Positions 1 through 13,100 of a stretch of 64,000 nt of DNA are shown one piece after another. Origin of the DNA: Colius striatus (Eukaryota > Chordata > Aves > Coliiformes > Coliidae); assembly GCF_028858725.1 (NCBI RefSeq), contig NC_084763.1, forward strand, positions 4,960,001 through 5,024,000, read 5' to 3'. Position 1 is the stretch's first letter. Every line of letters begins with the position of its first letter. Below the pieces are notes generated by a model. That model searched no databases. It saw nothing but the letters and a program-made list of their open reading frames with translations, and had not been told where the DNA came from. The translations under genes and the position numbers were made by a program.

Positions 1-2634
1 TCCTTCGTGTTCCACTGTTTATTATCCATCAGGCAGCTGCCTTATCTCAGACAGATAAAGCTCTGATCCCTTGCAGTGAAATCACTCATGCACGTTTTGC
101 AGAAGGGACTGCAAAGTGTCTGAATGTGTAAACTCAAGAAGCCTTATGCTAGAAATGTTATAGAAAGGGAATAGTTTGGGTATTTTTATTGAGGCTGGGT
201 ATCTTCACCCTGCTAGCTGCATGCAGCATGCACTGGAGCTTCTAGTCTGTGCTGCTTACCAGTACAGTAAGTTGCCAGGCATCAGCTCCCCGAGTTCATT
301 TCTTTCCAGTTAAAAAGCCTTATAGATTGATATCAAAGGATTAAAGTATCCCTCTTTCTGCAGGCATTTTACATAGAATAACTGGGCATCTAGTAATTTC
401 TTACTGAAAACTGCTCTAATAAAAGCAAATGAGAAAGAAAAGTCATAAGTAATGTAACTTCTGTTGCTCTCTGGGCATATGCAATACCTCCTAACGTAAA
501 GCACAAGATCCAAAGCTGAAATACTCAGTCTCTTTTCTCTTGATTCTCTATTTTTTTGTTTATGCTTATTTTCCTGTCTGTTTTTTTTTTTTCTCTCACA
601 AGAGTAAGGAGATGCTCTTTGAAAACAATGCAAATAAGTTAAGCTTGAACTTCTAAGGTTTTAATATTTCAAGTAAATGGTGTCCTTTTTTAAGAAGATC
701 AAACTCTGCACTAGGTGGCTTTCCTGAACAGCATTTGCATATCAATGTCCTGGTTGTCTGATAGGCACAGAGCAGAGTAACTGCTACAGGATGATGAGGG
801 ATGGAGAATTTCCTCTCTGTCTTTCCTAGAAGGTCTTAACACAATATCATTTTGGGAAATTTGAGGTATTAAGAAATACTAATAAAAACGTTTTTGCTTC
901 CTTATCTTTGTGTTCATGTAAGAAAGCCAGGATGTAAATTAAAGTGCATTTATTGTCCAGACTGATGAGACTTGTGTACATCTTCCTCTCCGCTCCCACC
1001 TTACTGTTGGAGTGTGCAGTGCCACAAACAGTAAAAGGCTGGGAATCCTGCTGCTGCAGCTGTAGCCACAGGGTTTCCTTAGCCTCTGCCTTTCTTCCCA
1101 CCAGTACTTAGGTTCCTCTCAGTCAGACCCACGTAGCCAGTGAAGTTTTGAAGTTCCACTCCCTTCAGCACCACCTCCAGCAGAGTTTCTAACTGCTAAG
1201 CTGCTTTTGTATCCCGTTCCTCTGCACAAATGTCTTTGGTTTTCAGTCAAGAGGAATACTGAGAGATACTGTAAATGTGTCACGTGCACTGGAAGATTGG
1301 AGAGTTCAGAAGTCAGTCCTTTTTTTAGCCTGGAAACTGAACACCTGACCAGCTGGGCTCTCTGCTTCCCAGACTAGATAATTTCTGTTTAGCAGCAGCA
1401 GCTATCCTTTTTCAAACGTTTCTTAATGCTTGAGTATCCTAAAGTTTCCATGTATATCAAACATTTCCCACTGCCCTCATGGGATCCTCATGAGGTTTTT
1501 TTTCTGATCCATGGTGTAGTGTCAAATGGTCTTAGGTAGAGAGAATCTTGATAGCCTCTAATTCTCTGTTTACTTATAAAAATGCCTTCAGTTAAAAACC
1601 TGTGTTCTGGGTTTAGTAGTGCAGAGTATTCCTTCTAGGCCAGTGGTCTAGGAAGGCTTAACTGGTTATACTGAAGGTTATTACTATGTTAAGATGACTA
1701 ATTCTTAATCAAATTTCCCCATCAGGAGGCTTTTGTGGGAGTGGTTTTAAATGACATTATTTTCCCAGTGAGTTGCTACTTTCCTTTTTTTTTTTTTCCC
1801 AGCTATTTTTATTAGTCTTCTCATTCTGTCCCACTGTGTGCAGAAACTTAGCTGAAGTGGTCCCTCTGTCCCATGGATGACTTCATTACTTTGTACATGC
1901 CCCCTCTTGGAAGATCTTTTGTGTATCCTTTCAGCAGCAGATACACATCCTTTAAGGAGTGGTCCTATTATAATTTCATAAGTTTGAGTCCTCCTAATTT
2001 AGTTCTTTTGCATTTTCAAGTCTCTCCCTCTGAAAGCTTGTTTGCTTGATGATTAGTTACCAGTTAAGATGTTTTCTTTCTGTGCCAAAGCACTTTGAAG
2101 CCTTTTCACGTTTTGCCTTTTTGGGTTTGTTTTTTTCCAACTATGAGTGGAAAATGTCCTGTATCAGCTTTCTTTTTAATGGTAGAAGGAACTAACCTTT
2201 TCTAAATTCTAAGACAGCAATCCCTAATTGTCTTTCAAGGCTTTTTCTATGTTTTTTTTTCCAGTTATACTTGAATGTGTATGATGCAGACTTGTGTTCA
2301 GTATTCCAGGTGGAAAAAAAATTGCTATGCTGCTTATTTTGTAATTTTTGGGATATTTTTGTAAATCATTTGTGTGTGTGTGTGAAGATATTTAATCTGG
2401 AGAACTTAATAAAATGAATATAGATCTATTTCTTCCTATAAAAGGCCAGTTCATTGTGTGGGGGGAATTAATTGCTGTCACAATAATACCGGCATGGAAT
2501 AGTGTCATCAGTTGGTGAATGTTGTATTTATTATATAATCAGTATAGAGTGGATTTCAAAAGATGTAAATTGTGATATAACAAATGCATTCAATGTTGGG
2601 ATTAAATAAACCTTTATTTGCTTATCAAAAAAAA
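1..2634 (+). other. Probable 3' UTR of the gene upstream (TMPPE by synteny)
   Basis: No convincing coding sequence is seen here. The segment is AT-rich, with poly-T runs (for example near 583-595 and 1783-1797) and a (TG)7 run at 2371-2384. It ends with an AATAAA signal at 2605-2610, followed about 15 bases later by an A-run and GT-rich sequence; a second AATAAA is at 2408-2413. In human, the single coding exon of TMPPE (transmembrane metallophosphoesterase) lies in GLB1 intron 1 on the same strand, directly upstream of GLB1 exon 2. That is the position this stretch occupies. Assignment to TMPPE is inference from synteny; it could equally be plain GLB1 intron 1. Confidence 0.35.
2605..2610 (+). 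terminator. Candidate poly(A) signal (AATAAA)
   Basis: AATAAA is followed by T-rich sequence and an A-tract at about 2626-2634, a usual spacing for cleavage. It would end the transcript that enters the window from the left. An upstream alternative signal sits at 2408-2413. Confidence 0.4.
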
Positions 2635-4020
2635 GTCCTCTAACGTCCCTTTATTTTGTACCAATATTTATCATAGCAGGTCATGCTGAATAGTTTTAAC
2701 ACACTAATTCTGTTTATCAACCAAAAGCTACTGACAACAAATGTGAGTAGTTTTGGGAAATCTTACACTCACACCATGAAGTGAGGCATGGTGGAAAGTG
2801 AGAAAGGTAATGCTGCTGTTACATTTGCCTAATGCCTCCCAGGGGGAAGAAGCAGAGGCTAAAGAGATGAGGATGTGATGAAAAGGATCACTGCAAGGGC
2901 AGAGAGAGAATACTAAGAGTGGGTTTTTTTGGGGAGAAGCAGCAGAAAATGAGTGGTTTGTGGTTCTCAGTTTTGATGCTTAAGCTTTGAGGTAGAGAAA
3001 GGGGTGTTCTATGTTTGAATTGTCTAAGAGATGCTTGAAATCGTCACAGGTGGAGGTGTTCATTGAGGATTTGTATCCACATTTGTTTGCTTTCCAAATA
3101 AGGAGAAAAACCCTTGTTTTGTAAATCTGGAGAATGGGAGATTCTGGCCACTCTTAATAGTTTCATGTGCTGAAGCTGTGACTCTTTTCCTGTATTGAGG
3201 GACATGCACATTATAAAATGGTGAAAGACCATAAAGGTTGCAAAACAAGTTCTGTCTTGATTTAAGAAAAGATATGTTCTTTAGACCTTCCCTTTTCTAT
3301 GTATATCCTGAGCACGTGAGATGCAACATTATACCATTGCCAAGTCAGGGTCTGAATTTTCAGCTGGGCATTAGTATGATGTGGTGTGAGTGAACTGGCA
3401 TCCTAAACGTTGTGCAATTAGTTTGCTGAATCTACTTCCCAAATTAGCAGACCCACTACTCTGTCTTCTAGGGACATGCAGGGAATTTGAGCCTGCTCTG
3501 TGTTCACAGCCATGAGTATACAATATTGATAGAGCCAAGCAGAACTGTGACGCAATGGGTAGAGTCATGCATGAACAATAAAAAGAATGTGGAGTAATTG
3601 ATCATGAAGGGAAAGGTGTTTGCAATAGGCAATAAATTAAGTGAATCAGAGCAAGTACTCTGGAAGTTTCCTCCCGCTCCTTGCTCCCATAAGAGTGCTG
3701 TGTCAGGTGATTTATGGGTGACTGTCACAGCTTTAAAAGCAGGCCTTGTAAATGGTAACCGGTTCAATGATGACTTCAATAATTAATACCTTGTTTTCAT
3801 TGGTTTTGTTTTAAGAAAGTCTTATTTCTCTGCTAGAGGTGTCTGCCCTGTCCCTTGAGGGTGGAGCTGTGTAAACAGTTTCACCATCATTCACCATTAG
3901 TTATTTTAACACCCTTGTACCTCTGTTGTGGACAACCTACAGATGTTTAGACTGTTCTCCATGTCTTCCATGGCAGAAAAAGTTTATATTGTGGTTTGGG
4001 TTTTTTCCCCTTTTCCATAG
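2635..4020 (+). other. GLB1: GLB1 intron 1, 3' part
   Basis: Non-coding sequence between the putative upstream 3' UTR and GLB1 exon 2. It ends in a strong pyrimidine tract (TTTTTTCCCCTTTTCC) and the acceptor AG at 4019-4020. No repeat element or conserved gene is recognised; the short open frames on either strand have no protein-like features. Confidence 0.6.
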
Positions 4021-4190
4021 AATATACCCCAGAGAAGTTTTGGGATTGATTATGACTGCAACTGCTTTGTCAAGGATGGGAGGCCCTTCCGTTACATCTC
4101 GGGCAGCATTCACTACTCACGGGTGCCCCAGTATTACTGGAAGGATCGCTTGTTGAAGATGAAGATGGCAGGACTTGATGCTATTCAGAC
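4021..4190 (+). CDS. GLB1: GLB1 exon 2
   Basis: Starts in phase 0 with the codon equal to human N26 and ends with two bases of a split Thr codon before the donor GTAAGT. It encodes the start of the GH35 barrel, including [16 protein letters not shown] and [19 protein letters not shown], which is almost identical to human. The N-terminal part differs: Pro replaces the Thr of the human N26 sequon, so that glycosylation site is lost, and a Cys-Asn-Cys motif appears at human positions 38-40. The length of 170 bp equals human. Confidence 0.95.
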
Positions 4191-7100
4191 GTAAGTAGCT
4201 GTGGGCTTTCAAAGTGATTTGTAGTCCTGAGGGGATGTATGAGAAGTAGAATTGTTGCTTGGTGTATTAATTTTTAAGTAACAAGTGAGAAAGCTCTGGA
4301 GAAGTGAAGGGTGGCACAGGATGACCTCTCACAGCATGGACTGGGACAACTGGGCAGGTTAACAATCTGTTTCCCTGCTGATAGGAAACGCCTCTTGCTT
4401 CACAACCCAGGGTGCAAATATGACCCTAAAATAAATTACTGGACTGTGAACCAAATTTAACAACTATGAAACAGTTTTATGACCTCTGCCAAGGGTATTG
4501 TAATCTCTGCTCAAAAGGCAGACAAGGTGAGAGGTGACAATAACCTTTTAATCCAGCCTAGGTTGTATTGCCCTGAATGGAAATTATTGGCAAAGATTGA
4601 AGTAATATTTAAAGCTATCTCACCAGGAGTGTCTCAATTTAGAAGATGTGAATTTAGAGTGTTTCCATTTTAGAAGGTTTAGAATATTTATGAAATTCAT
4701 ACAATGCTGCATCACTACAGGAAACTTTTCACATTGCTCCAAACAATTCTGCTGCAATTTTGTGTGGTTCTGATAAAAATGGAAATTGCTCTAGATACTT
4801 GTGGTTTTGTTGTCTCTTTTACTGCCAACTCTTTCCTGGATCAGTAGAGCTATTGGCAAGGGACTGAGGTGAAGTTGTTCTGGAATGGGCAGCAGCATTG
4901 CCAAACCAGGCAGAATGTGGTAGTTGAACTCCTAGCCCTGGGGTCATGTCTGAAGTCTGTGATTTTGCTGTTTTTTTTTCCCCATGAAACGGGGAAAGGT
5001 CTTGATGTAATTTGAAATATAGGAACCTTCTTTGTTCTTTCCAAGGCACTCCCAGTGAGGCTTTCCACTTCAAGGGAAATAGGATCCTTTTATTACAGGA
5101 TTATCGTCCTGAACACCTTGTGGTCAAAGCAAGCTAGACCTGCTCTCCTTCCTGTTCTCTGCAGCTTCATTTTCATTCAGCTAATCAGTCAGGAGCTCAT
5201 CTGGGTGAAGTCAGTATATGTGTATGACCATCTGAACCTGGAAACATCTTAAGCAGTAACAGAATAGGAGAAAATGGGTGATGGAAAAATGTGATCTTAC
5301 ATTAAAGCCTAATGTATCAAGGCCTAAATGTTCCAAATAGCAGGTTGAAAATTGATGTTTTGGTTGATGTGACATCCCAGAAGATGATGGAGACATACCT
5401 AAGAGATCCACTCCCCATCTCAGCAGTAGCACGCAAAGGCATCTGGTCACACAAGGGTCTGCCAGCTAGAAACGGCTACTATCAAAAAGGACTATCTGGA
5501 AAGGACTGAAAGTGGTTTGTTTTGGGTGTGCTGGCATGGAGGAGATAAACCATTAACCACTAGATGGAGCTAAATACTTTACAGGATTTCCAGATCAGTG
5601 GAGAAGATTCCTCGGAGAATGGGCAGTTCTCATACGGGCTCAGGGAAAGGATGCTGAGCACTTTCTTTCTTTTACTGTATTTGTTGTCTAGTGAGCAGGA
5701 AACTGTACACTTGTAGAAACTCTTTCTTAAGAAAGTGCTGCTGTTTAGAATGTCTATTAATTAAAAAAACAAGCACAATTTACTCTTTTTTTAGGACTCA
5801 TACATGTGTGATTTAATTAGCATGTATAAAGTGCATGTTATTTATGAAATTGATACAATTAATACTATTTAATTTTACACTGTTAAGAAAAACCCACCAC
5901 CCTGGTATTACAGAGAGCATGATCCTGTTTATTAATGTGCCTAAAGTTTGTGTGTGTGGCGTGCCTGTTGACATCTCTCTGGAATAGGAGGGAAAACCTG
6001 TGGCTTAAAGAAAAGGAAGGTTATAGGGTAAGGCTTAGAAATTGTATGTATGTAATTGTAAATGCTATTACTCAAATGCAGAAGAAATGTGGCATTTCAG
6101 TTTTGAAAAAGGTATGTGCCATTCCTTTACAAATGCATTATTGTGTAGCTAAAGCACTAGTACAGTATTAACAAACAGATTATAAATCTGTACAATGCTA
6201 TATAGCAATTATACTTGGCAATAATAACAAAGTAAAATGATTTCACTTGAGCCCATTGCTAACTGCACAAAGTATATTAGAGCATTAAAGTGTATTAGTA
6301 ACAGTATTTAGACCAGAGTTTAAAATACATTTATATCATGATTCATTTTCTGTGAAAGCATCTCACACGTTTTTTTCCTTCACTTTCTTCCATTCTTCTC
6401 CACTAAAATCTGCTTTTTCCTGGCCTTATAGGGAAGCATGAGACATACATTAAAACCATTTCTAGAAGAATTTTTCTGCCTTCTTTCATCTCAAATTAAG
6501 GGAGTTGGAGAAAACCTTTTGGTGTCACCTTAGACACCATTAAGCACATTTAGACCTTTAGACTTGTTTCTAGAAGTTCATTAAAACTCTGATGATATTT
6601 TCTTCACTAACAGGTTACAAGGTGTAGTTACATTACAGCTAGAATGCATTTAACTGTTACAGAGGTAATATCTAGTTACCTTTAATTAGTGCAAAGTGCT
6701 ATGTTTTTCAGTGAATGAGTTGCTACATCAACATGCCTGTTAATTCCTCCCAGAAAGAGCTTTATCTCTTATTGCAGTGTCATATTGGTGATTCATAATC
6801 AGATGATACTTTTCAGTGGAACCTGCAGACCCTTTTCCTCCTAATACCACTTCCATATGTCTTCTTCCTCTTTTTGTACTTTTTGCCATTTCCTATGCAA
6901 GAAAGAATTAAAAAGTGGTATCTCTTAATTCCTTGTTGCTATTGGACCGTGTTCCTTGTTAATTAAGAGCATTTAGAATCCTGATCACGTTCACTTCAAC
7001 TGCTCCTCATTTGCCATGTGTGCTGTCAATAAAGCTTTGGGCTTAGTTAGATTTGCCAAAGAGACTTAGGATACTCTTCAAAATATCCCATTGCCTTTTC

Positions 7101-10100
7101 AGCAAACTGTGGGTTGTTCTTGTGGGGCTAAATTTCGTTCTAGAGACCAACTAGTCTCTGTTTTCTTTCTTGTTAGCTTATGTGGATGTCATACTGCAAA
7201 GTACCAAAAGCTTTGCTAAGACAAGAGGAAAACATCACCTTTCTTTCTTTTCTCTAATCCTTTAGGCAAATTTTCCCTTGAACAAATGAAGTCAGGTTTA
7301 GATGACCTTGACAAATCCATAGTCACATATGTGTAACTTGAAAGAATTCTGTATTTCTAAGCAGTAATTTTGAAACTAACCTAGGTGTTTATGGCTTAGA
7401 GCAAACTGAAATGATTCTGCAGTGGTAACCTGGGTAGTGGTATGTGGAAGCACACTATGATACTCTAAGTATTGGCTTCTTTGAGGTAGGCTGGTCATTT
7501 AATTTGTTTCTGTTAAATATTCTAGTTTATCTACTTTGATCTTAAATGTCAGCAACCGGCTTGCTCATCTGCTTGAAATCAAAACACTGCACAAAACTAA
7601 GTTAACATTGAATGCATTTCCATTTGGTTTGTATATTCATTAAATGCACTTTTAGCTTGTTCTCCAAGTGAGGTAATTGTGTGCTTCAGAAGCAATTAGA
7701 GCAGGTTGGTAAAGAAATAAAATACACTACATAGAGAGGGGAAAAAGCTGCATCTTGATGCCTGAGTGCATTGCTTTAACTTAATCCTGGCATACCAATT
7801 TTAAGCTTTATGTTTTCAAACAGAAGCTTCAGATTTTGACATTTGTGAGGCTATAATATTGACTAACGATGCAAGAGTATCATGTTTTAATTTGATGCTT
7901 ATGTGCATGTATGTCTGAGTGTGGCTATTTCAGTAACGCATTCACGGGACGGTTCCAGTTTTTCTTGCTTATTGAAAGCAGTGTTTTCTGCACTTTCTTT
8001 TCCCTCTTGAGTAGTTCTTACGAAATTAACTCTAGAACAAACCCAGACAGTAAGAAAAGTGTTGCTTGAGAATGTCTTTGCTTAACTAACCACAGTTTCG
8101 GTTTTACAGATTTTGCTGAAACTTGTTCATTCTGGAACAGTGGCAACAGTTGTCTTAGAGGGATAACAAACCCGGGTGCCAAAAAAGGAAATGCATGGAG
8201 AATGAGCTTCCCCATTCTCTTGAATCCTTACTCAGGCTGCACTACTTTTAATGCCTGTCCAAGCTGTGACAGCCACTTAGTATTGCACCATGCAAAAGCT
8301 CTCGTGGTTGTCAAGCACGGGACATAAGCTACAGCACTGTGCATAACAGTAGATAACATGTTTCTTTGTTGTCTGGCAAACAAATGTGGTTTTGTTTATT
8401 CATCTTCTGTGAGATGTTCTGAGGTGAGGTTGTGGTTTCCTAAGTCCTGGAAGTAGGAGAGAGATGTTCTTTCAAATACTTACCTGCTTGTTTCGCAGCT
8501 TTATTACTTGGTTGAAATTAAGTTGTACTTTTCCAGGCTCTTGGTCACCTTAGCATCCTCTTAACTGTTGTTTCCATGCTGTTTTTCCAGAGCCTGTATT
8601 GCTGCTGGCCAATTAAAACTTTTAGGACCTAGATGCAATACTGTTTGAGGCCCAGACATTTTTAAGTTCTTTGTTGTGGCAGCAGCATCAACCTGTTAGC
8701 CTTGTTGGAGTTCCCTGTGCAAGCTGGGTGATCCATTCATAAGGGGTCATGTGCTGTTTTGGGCAAGCTCGTTGACCACCTCCTATGTGAGTGGTTTTCA
8801 TCCCTTCAGACCTCCCACTACTATACAGCTGGCAGCTGAGTTGTTAACTATTTACATTTTGGAGCAGACATCATGGTTTCAAAATGGCACTACTGAAAAA
8901 CAGTTCCTGCATTGATGTGCACTCCTGCAGACATACTGCAAAGTCCTAAGCTGTATTTCCATATTAATACCTTCTGCCATATGAAGTACCTCACAGAAGA
9001 AAAGCCCTAGGGTTATTTTTGTATTTTACTGATCTGAAGATCAGTTCAGCATTACAAATCTATGGGGGTGTGTAGGGCAAACAGTAGTTATTCAGAGCTC
9101 TGGTTTAGTCTCAGTTTCCTCATGGAAGGTGGTCTTCTCTCTTTATAGGTATGTGCCGTGGAACTACCATGAACCCCAGCCAGGCGTGTATGATTTTTCT
9201 GGTGACAGAGATCTAGAGTCTTTCCTGCAGCTTGCTAACGACACTGGTTTGCTGGTTATCCTGAGAGCTGGACCTTACATCTGTGCAGAGTGGGACATGG
9301 TACTGCCTTTTGTAAACAGTTATCTCATTTCAATGAGAAATCCAATGGAAATATTTCTGTCTTAAAGCAGACAACCATACTCAATGTGTCCTTGGACAAG
9401 ACTCTTGCTTTAGCATGTTAAAACCCATGCATCCTAAATGTCCTACAACACAAGGTTACTTTGCTTTTTCATTGGGAATTATTACTTGTAGAAAATCAGT
9501 CTTCATGTCTCAGTATATGTTTTGATAAAAGGGTACATTCCTCTTACATTTCCTAAAAATGGTCACTGAAGTGATGCCCTTTCTTTTCACAGGGAGGTCT
9601 TCCTGCCTGGCTGTTGGAGAAGACATCTATTGTTCTCAGATCTTCTGATTCAGGTAGAGACATCAAGAAGGATTAGCAAAAATGCACTTTAGGAGCAAAG
9701 TGACTTGCTGTTTGAGGCCATTAGTAGATAATTTAAGCTGAAATCTGAATTATCTTGTCAGTAAAATCTTCAGTACTTTAAACTGAAGTGTGCATTCAAG
9801 AAGTACTTAAGACAAAGTAAGGTAGAAAGTTCCAAAGTATTAACAAGTTTCATGAAAACTGGTGCCTAGAGAGAAACCCCTGTCACCATTGTTGAAAAGA
9901 CAGCTGGGCTACTTTGACTATTTTTGGTTTTGCAACAGCCAACTGGCCACTCATCATGGGGATGCTTCCTGACTGGTCAGTGTGCACCTAACCAGTTACA
10001 GCATTCTTATGTGCCACCTGGTGATGGACCAAACACGGAGGGATGAGATGAATGTGGTTATTAGAGTGTGTACTAGGGGACAAAGTTACACCTCATATCT

Positions 10101-13100
10101 GACTTCAGTTCTCCTCACTGTGGGGTAAATTATCTGTTGAAAAAAATTATAGACATAGCAACATTCAAATTTGTTTCCTAATCAATGGATTAGGAAAACC
10201 TGTGTAAAACATATTGAAGTCTCTCTGGTAATTCTTGAAGTTCATCAGAATTGAAATGTTTTGTTTTTTAGTAAACTGTGCTGGGAGCTGACATAAATGT
10301 ACAAGAAACATCAGTTCATTAAATGCTGTTCTATTATACTTTATATATATAGAGAACAGCAGGTAAAAACTACCCATATATAATCTAAAGCAAAAACTAG
10401 AAAAGAGGCAAAAAAAGTTGTGAAACATTTATACTTTGTGTATCACAGATTATCTGGCAGCAGTAGAGAAATGGATGGGTGTGCTTTTGCCAAAGATGAG
10501 GCCTCACCTGTATCAAAACGGAGGTCCAGTCATCATGGTGCAGGTAACTTCCTGAAAGTTAAATGAACCCAAGTAGTATGAATGCTTATCCTGCACTTAG
10601 AGAAACTCCATGGGAGCTGGGTGGTCATGTCTCAGAAGTTTCTTAATAGTTTCAGGTAGCTGAAAGATTCTGGTGAAATCTCTTATCCTAGAAAAACAAA
10701 TGCACTGTTTCCAGAATTCAGAGAGCACTCATCTGCTCTGCCTAAGTTGTTTCCCACAACTATAGGAAACAATAAAGGAAACTTGTGGAGCCTTTTACAT
10801 CCAAGTTTCATGCCAGTTCTAACATAAAGCTGAAATACATTACAATTGCCTGAAACCCTCTGACAGGCAAAAGGGGAATGAAGATAACCTGCAGATAGAA
10901 GCAAAGCCAGTATGGAGTAAGCTTCAAACTTGTGGCCAAAATTTTGAGTATAGGGTTTTGAGTCCTTAACATCTCACTCAAGCTGTAAATGTTTCAGGAT
11001 CCAATGTTGTGTGTTCATGGAGAGCAGCTCTCTCTTAAACTCCTCCTACATGTGCCGTGGTGATAGTTCCACATTCTTAGTATTTGACTATAACAAAAGC
11101 TTTCGTTTTAATTTTAGGAGACTCTTGTAGTATGCCCAAGATAATTTTCTTGAACAGTGTATTATGTCTATTGAGCAAAGGCTCTGGGAAAATTATCCCT
11201 TGGCAGAAATAAGAGGCTTATAACAAGATTTTCAGAAATTACCTTCAGGTGTTGGATCTGGAGCTTGAAAGTGCATCCTCTTGGGAAAGGGTCAAGATGT
11301 GTAGCTCTCAGTAATAGCAGCATTGTCCTTCTCTCAGTCCTTTGAGTCCATTGTAGAGCTCTGCTGTTCATGTGAGCCCTTTGTCAGTGTCTGTGTCCTG
11401 GAAATGCAGTTTTGCTGCAGTTTTCATCATGTTGCAATCTGTTCTATGGTTTTATTGTTCTATTTGGGAGGTGGGTCACAACTCTCCAGTTTTAATTGAG
11501 AGTGGATCTTGTTCACTGTTGCTAAGTAGCTAGGGTAGAGATTTCTTATGTGGAGGTTGATTTTGTAGGAAAATTACCTCCACACAATAATTGCTCCACT
11601 GTAAGATACAGGTGAGAGGAATGATTGCCTAGAAGAAGAAGGAGAAGACTCCTCTGGAGTGGAAATGACATTTTTCAGCATTGCCATCAAACGAAGGAAA
11701 GGGTTGGATTTGAGTTTTTCTGTTTTGGTATCAGATGCAGACAAATTTTCTACTGCTTTACTGACTTGCTTTTACTCTGCAGGTAGAGAACGAGTATGGG
11801 AGCTACTTCGCTTGTGACTATGACTATCTGCGTTCCCTTCTGAAACTCTTCCGACAGCACCTTGGGGATGAGGTGGTGCTGTTCACAACTGATGGTGCAA
11901 GCCAGTTTCACTTGAAATGTGGAGCTCTACAGGGTCTTTATGCAACAGTGGACTTTGCCCCAGGTTAGAGATTGCTGTTTGTTACCAAAAAGTTCTGGTG
12001 TGTTTGTGTCAAGGACAAGTTGATTGTCTGTGTGACAAACCTGGCTGCTTGGTTTAAATAGGATAATATGTGTCTGTGTATATTTACTGTACTCTTAAAC
12101 ATGCAAAAATCACTTCCTTGCAGCATGAAATCACAAAGAAACAATTTACACTGCTCATAGTGTATATCTTTTAAAAAGCAGCAGTAATAGTTGGTCTTGA
12201 TTCCATTGATTTCATTTTTAATATCATTTTTTACATTGGTGATTTTTGTTGTAGTGGTGGTTTGCTTGCTTTGTTTTTAATGTCCTCTGCCTGTCCCAGA
12301 ATCCAGCATTTATAGTTAATTTCTTCTTAATGCCGCTGAAGATCATGATTAGAAATGTGCATGCTCCCACAGTTTTGCTGGGATGTAGGCCTGAAGAAAG
12401 GCTGAGCAGCCATAGTGTATTCAGAAAGTGCCTTTTGGTAGGAGAGTTAGTGATGTAAATGTTTATGTACTGCACGGACTTGACAGAACAGACTTTAAGA
12501 CACAAGAAACAAACTCCAAGATAACTATTTCTTTTGTGTGTGTGTGGTGTTTTTCTTTGTTTTTTGTCTCCAAAGACGTGTGCTTAGCAGGAATCTGTTC
12601 TCTTACAAGTAGACTGAGATTGTGAATACCTTCATGTGTGTCATTCATGAGATGGTGAGCTACTTAGGGAAGTAATTTCCAATCCCTGTGGCTTGAGCCA
12701 TGAGACGTGATCAGAAGTGAAACTCTTCTTTAGAGATAGCCTGGCTTCTGTTTTCCCCATAGACTCGGTGTTGCAACCCCAAACCTCTACTTTTCAATGA
12801 CCGAGTAGCAGTTCTGACACATCTTAGGCATTTTGGTGCCAGGATGTCATTCCTGAGAGAAGGTGGATTTTCAGAAGGTGTATCTCAAAGACAAAGCCAT
12901 ACATGCAAGCATGCATACATGGATGGATGGATGTATTTGAAATAAGTTCTGCAGCTCAAACACTGGAATCAGAAGTATTGATTCCTGTGTTGCTGAAGTA
13001 ATTTTCTTGTCTGAATTTTGACTGGATGTTGAAAAGGAGATAAGACACTTATATTAGTAAAATGAAGGATGAAAAAGTCATGGATAAAGCAACTCAGTTT

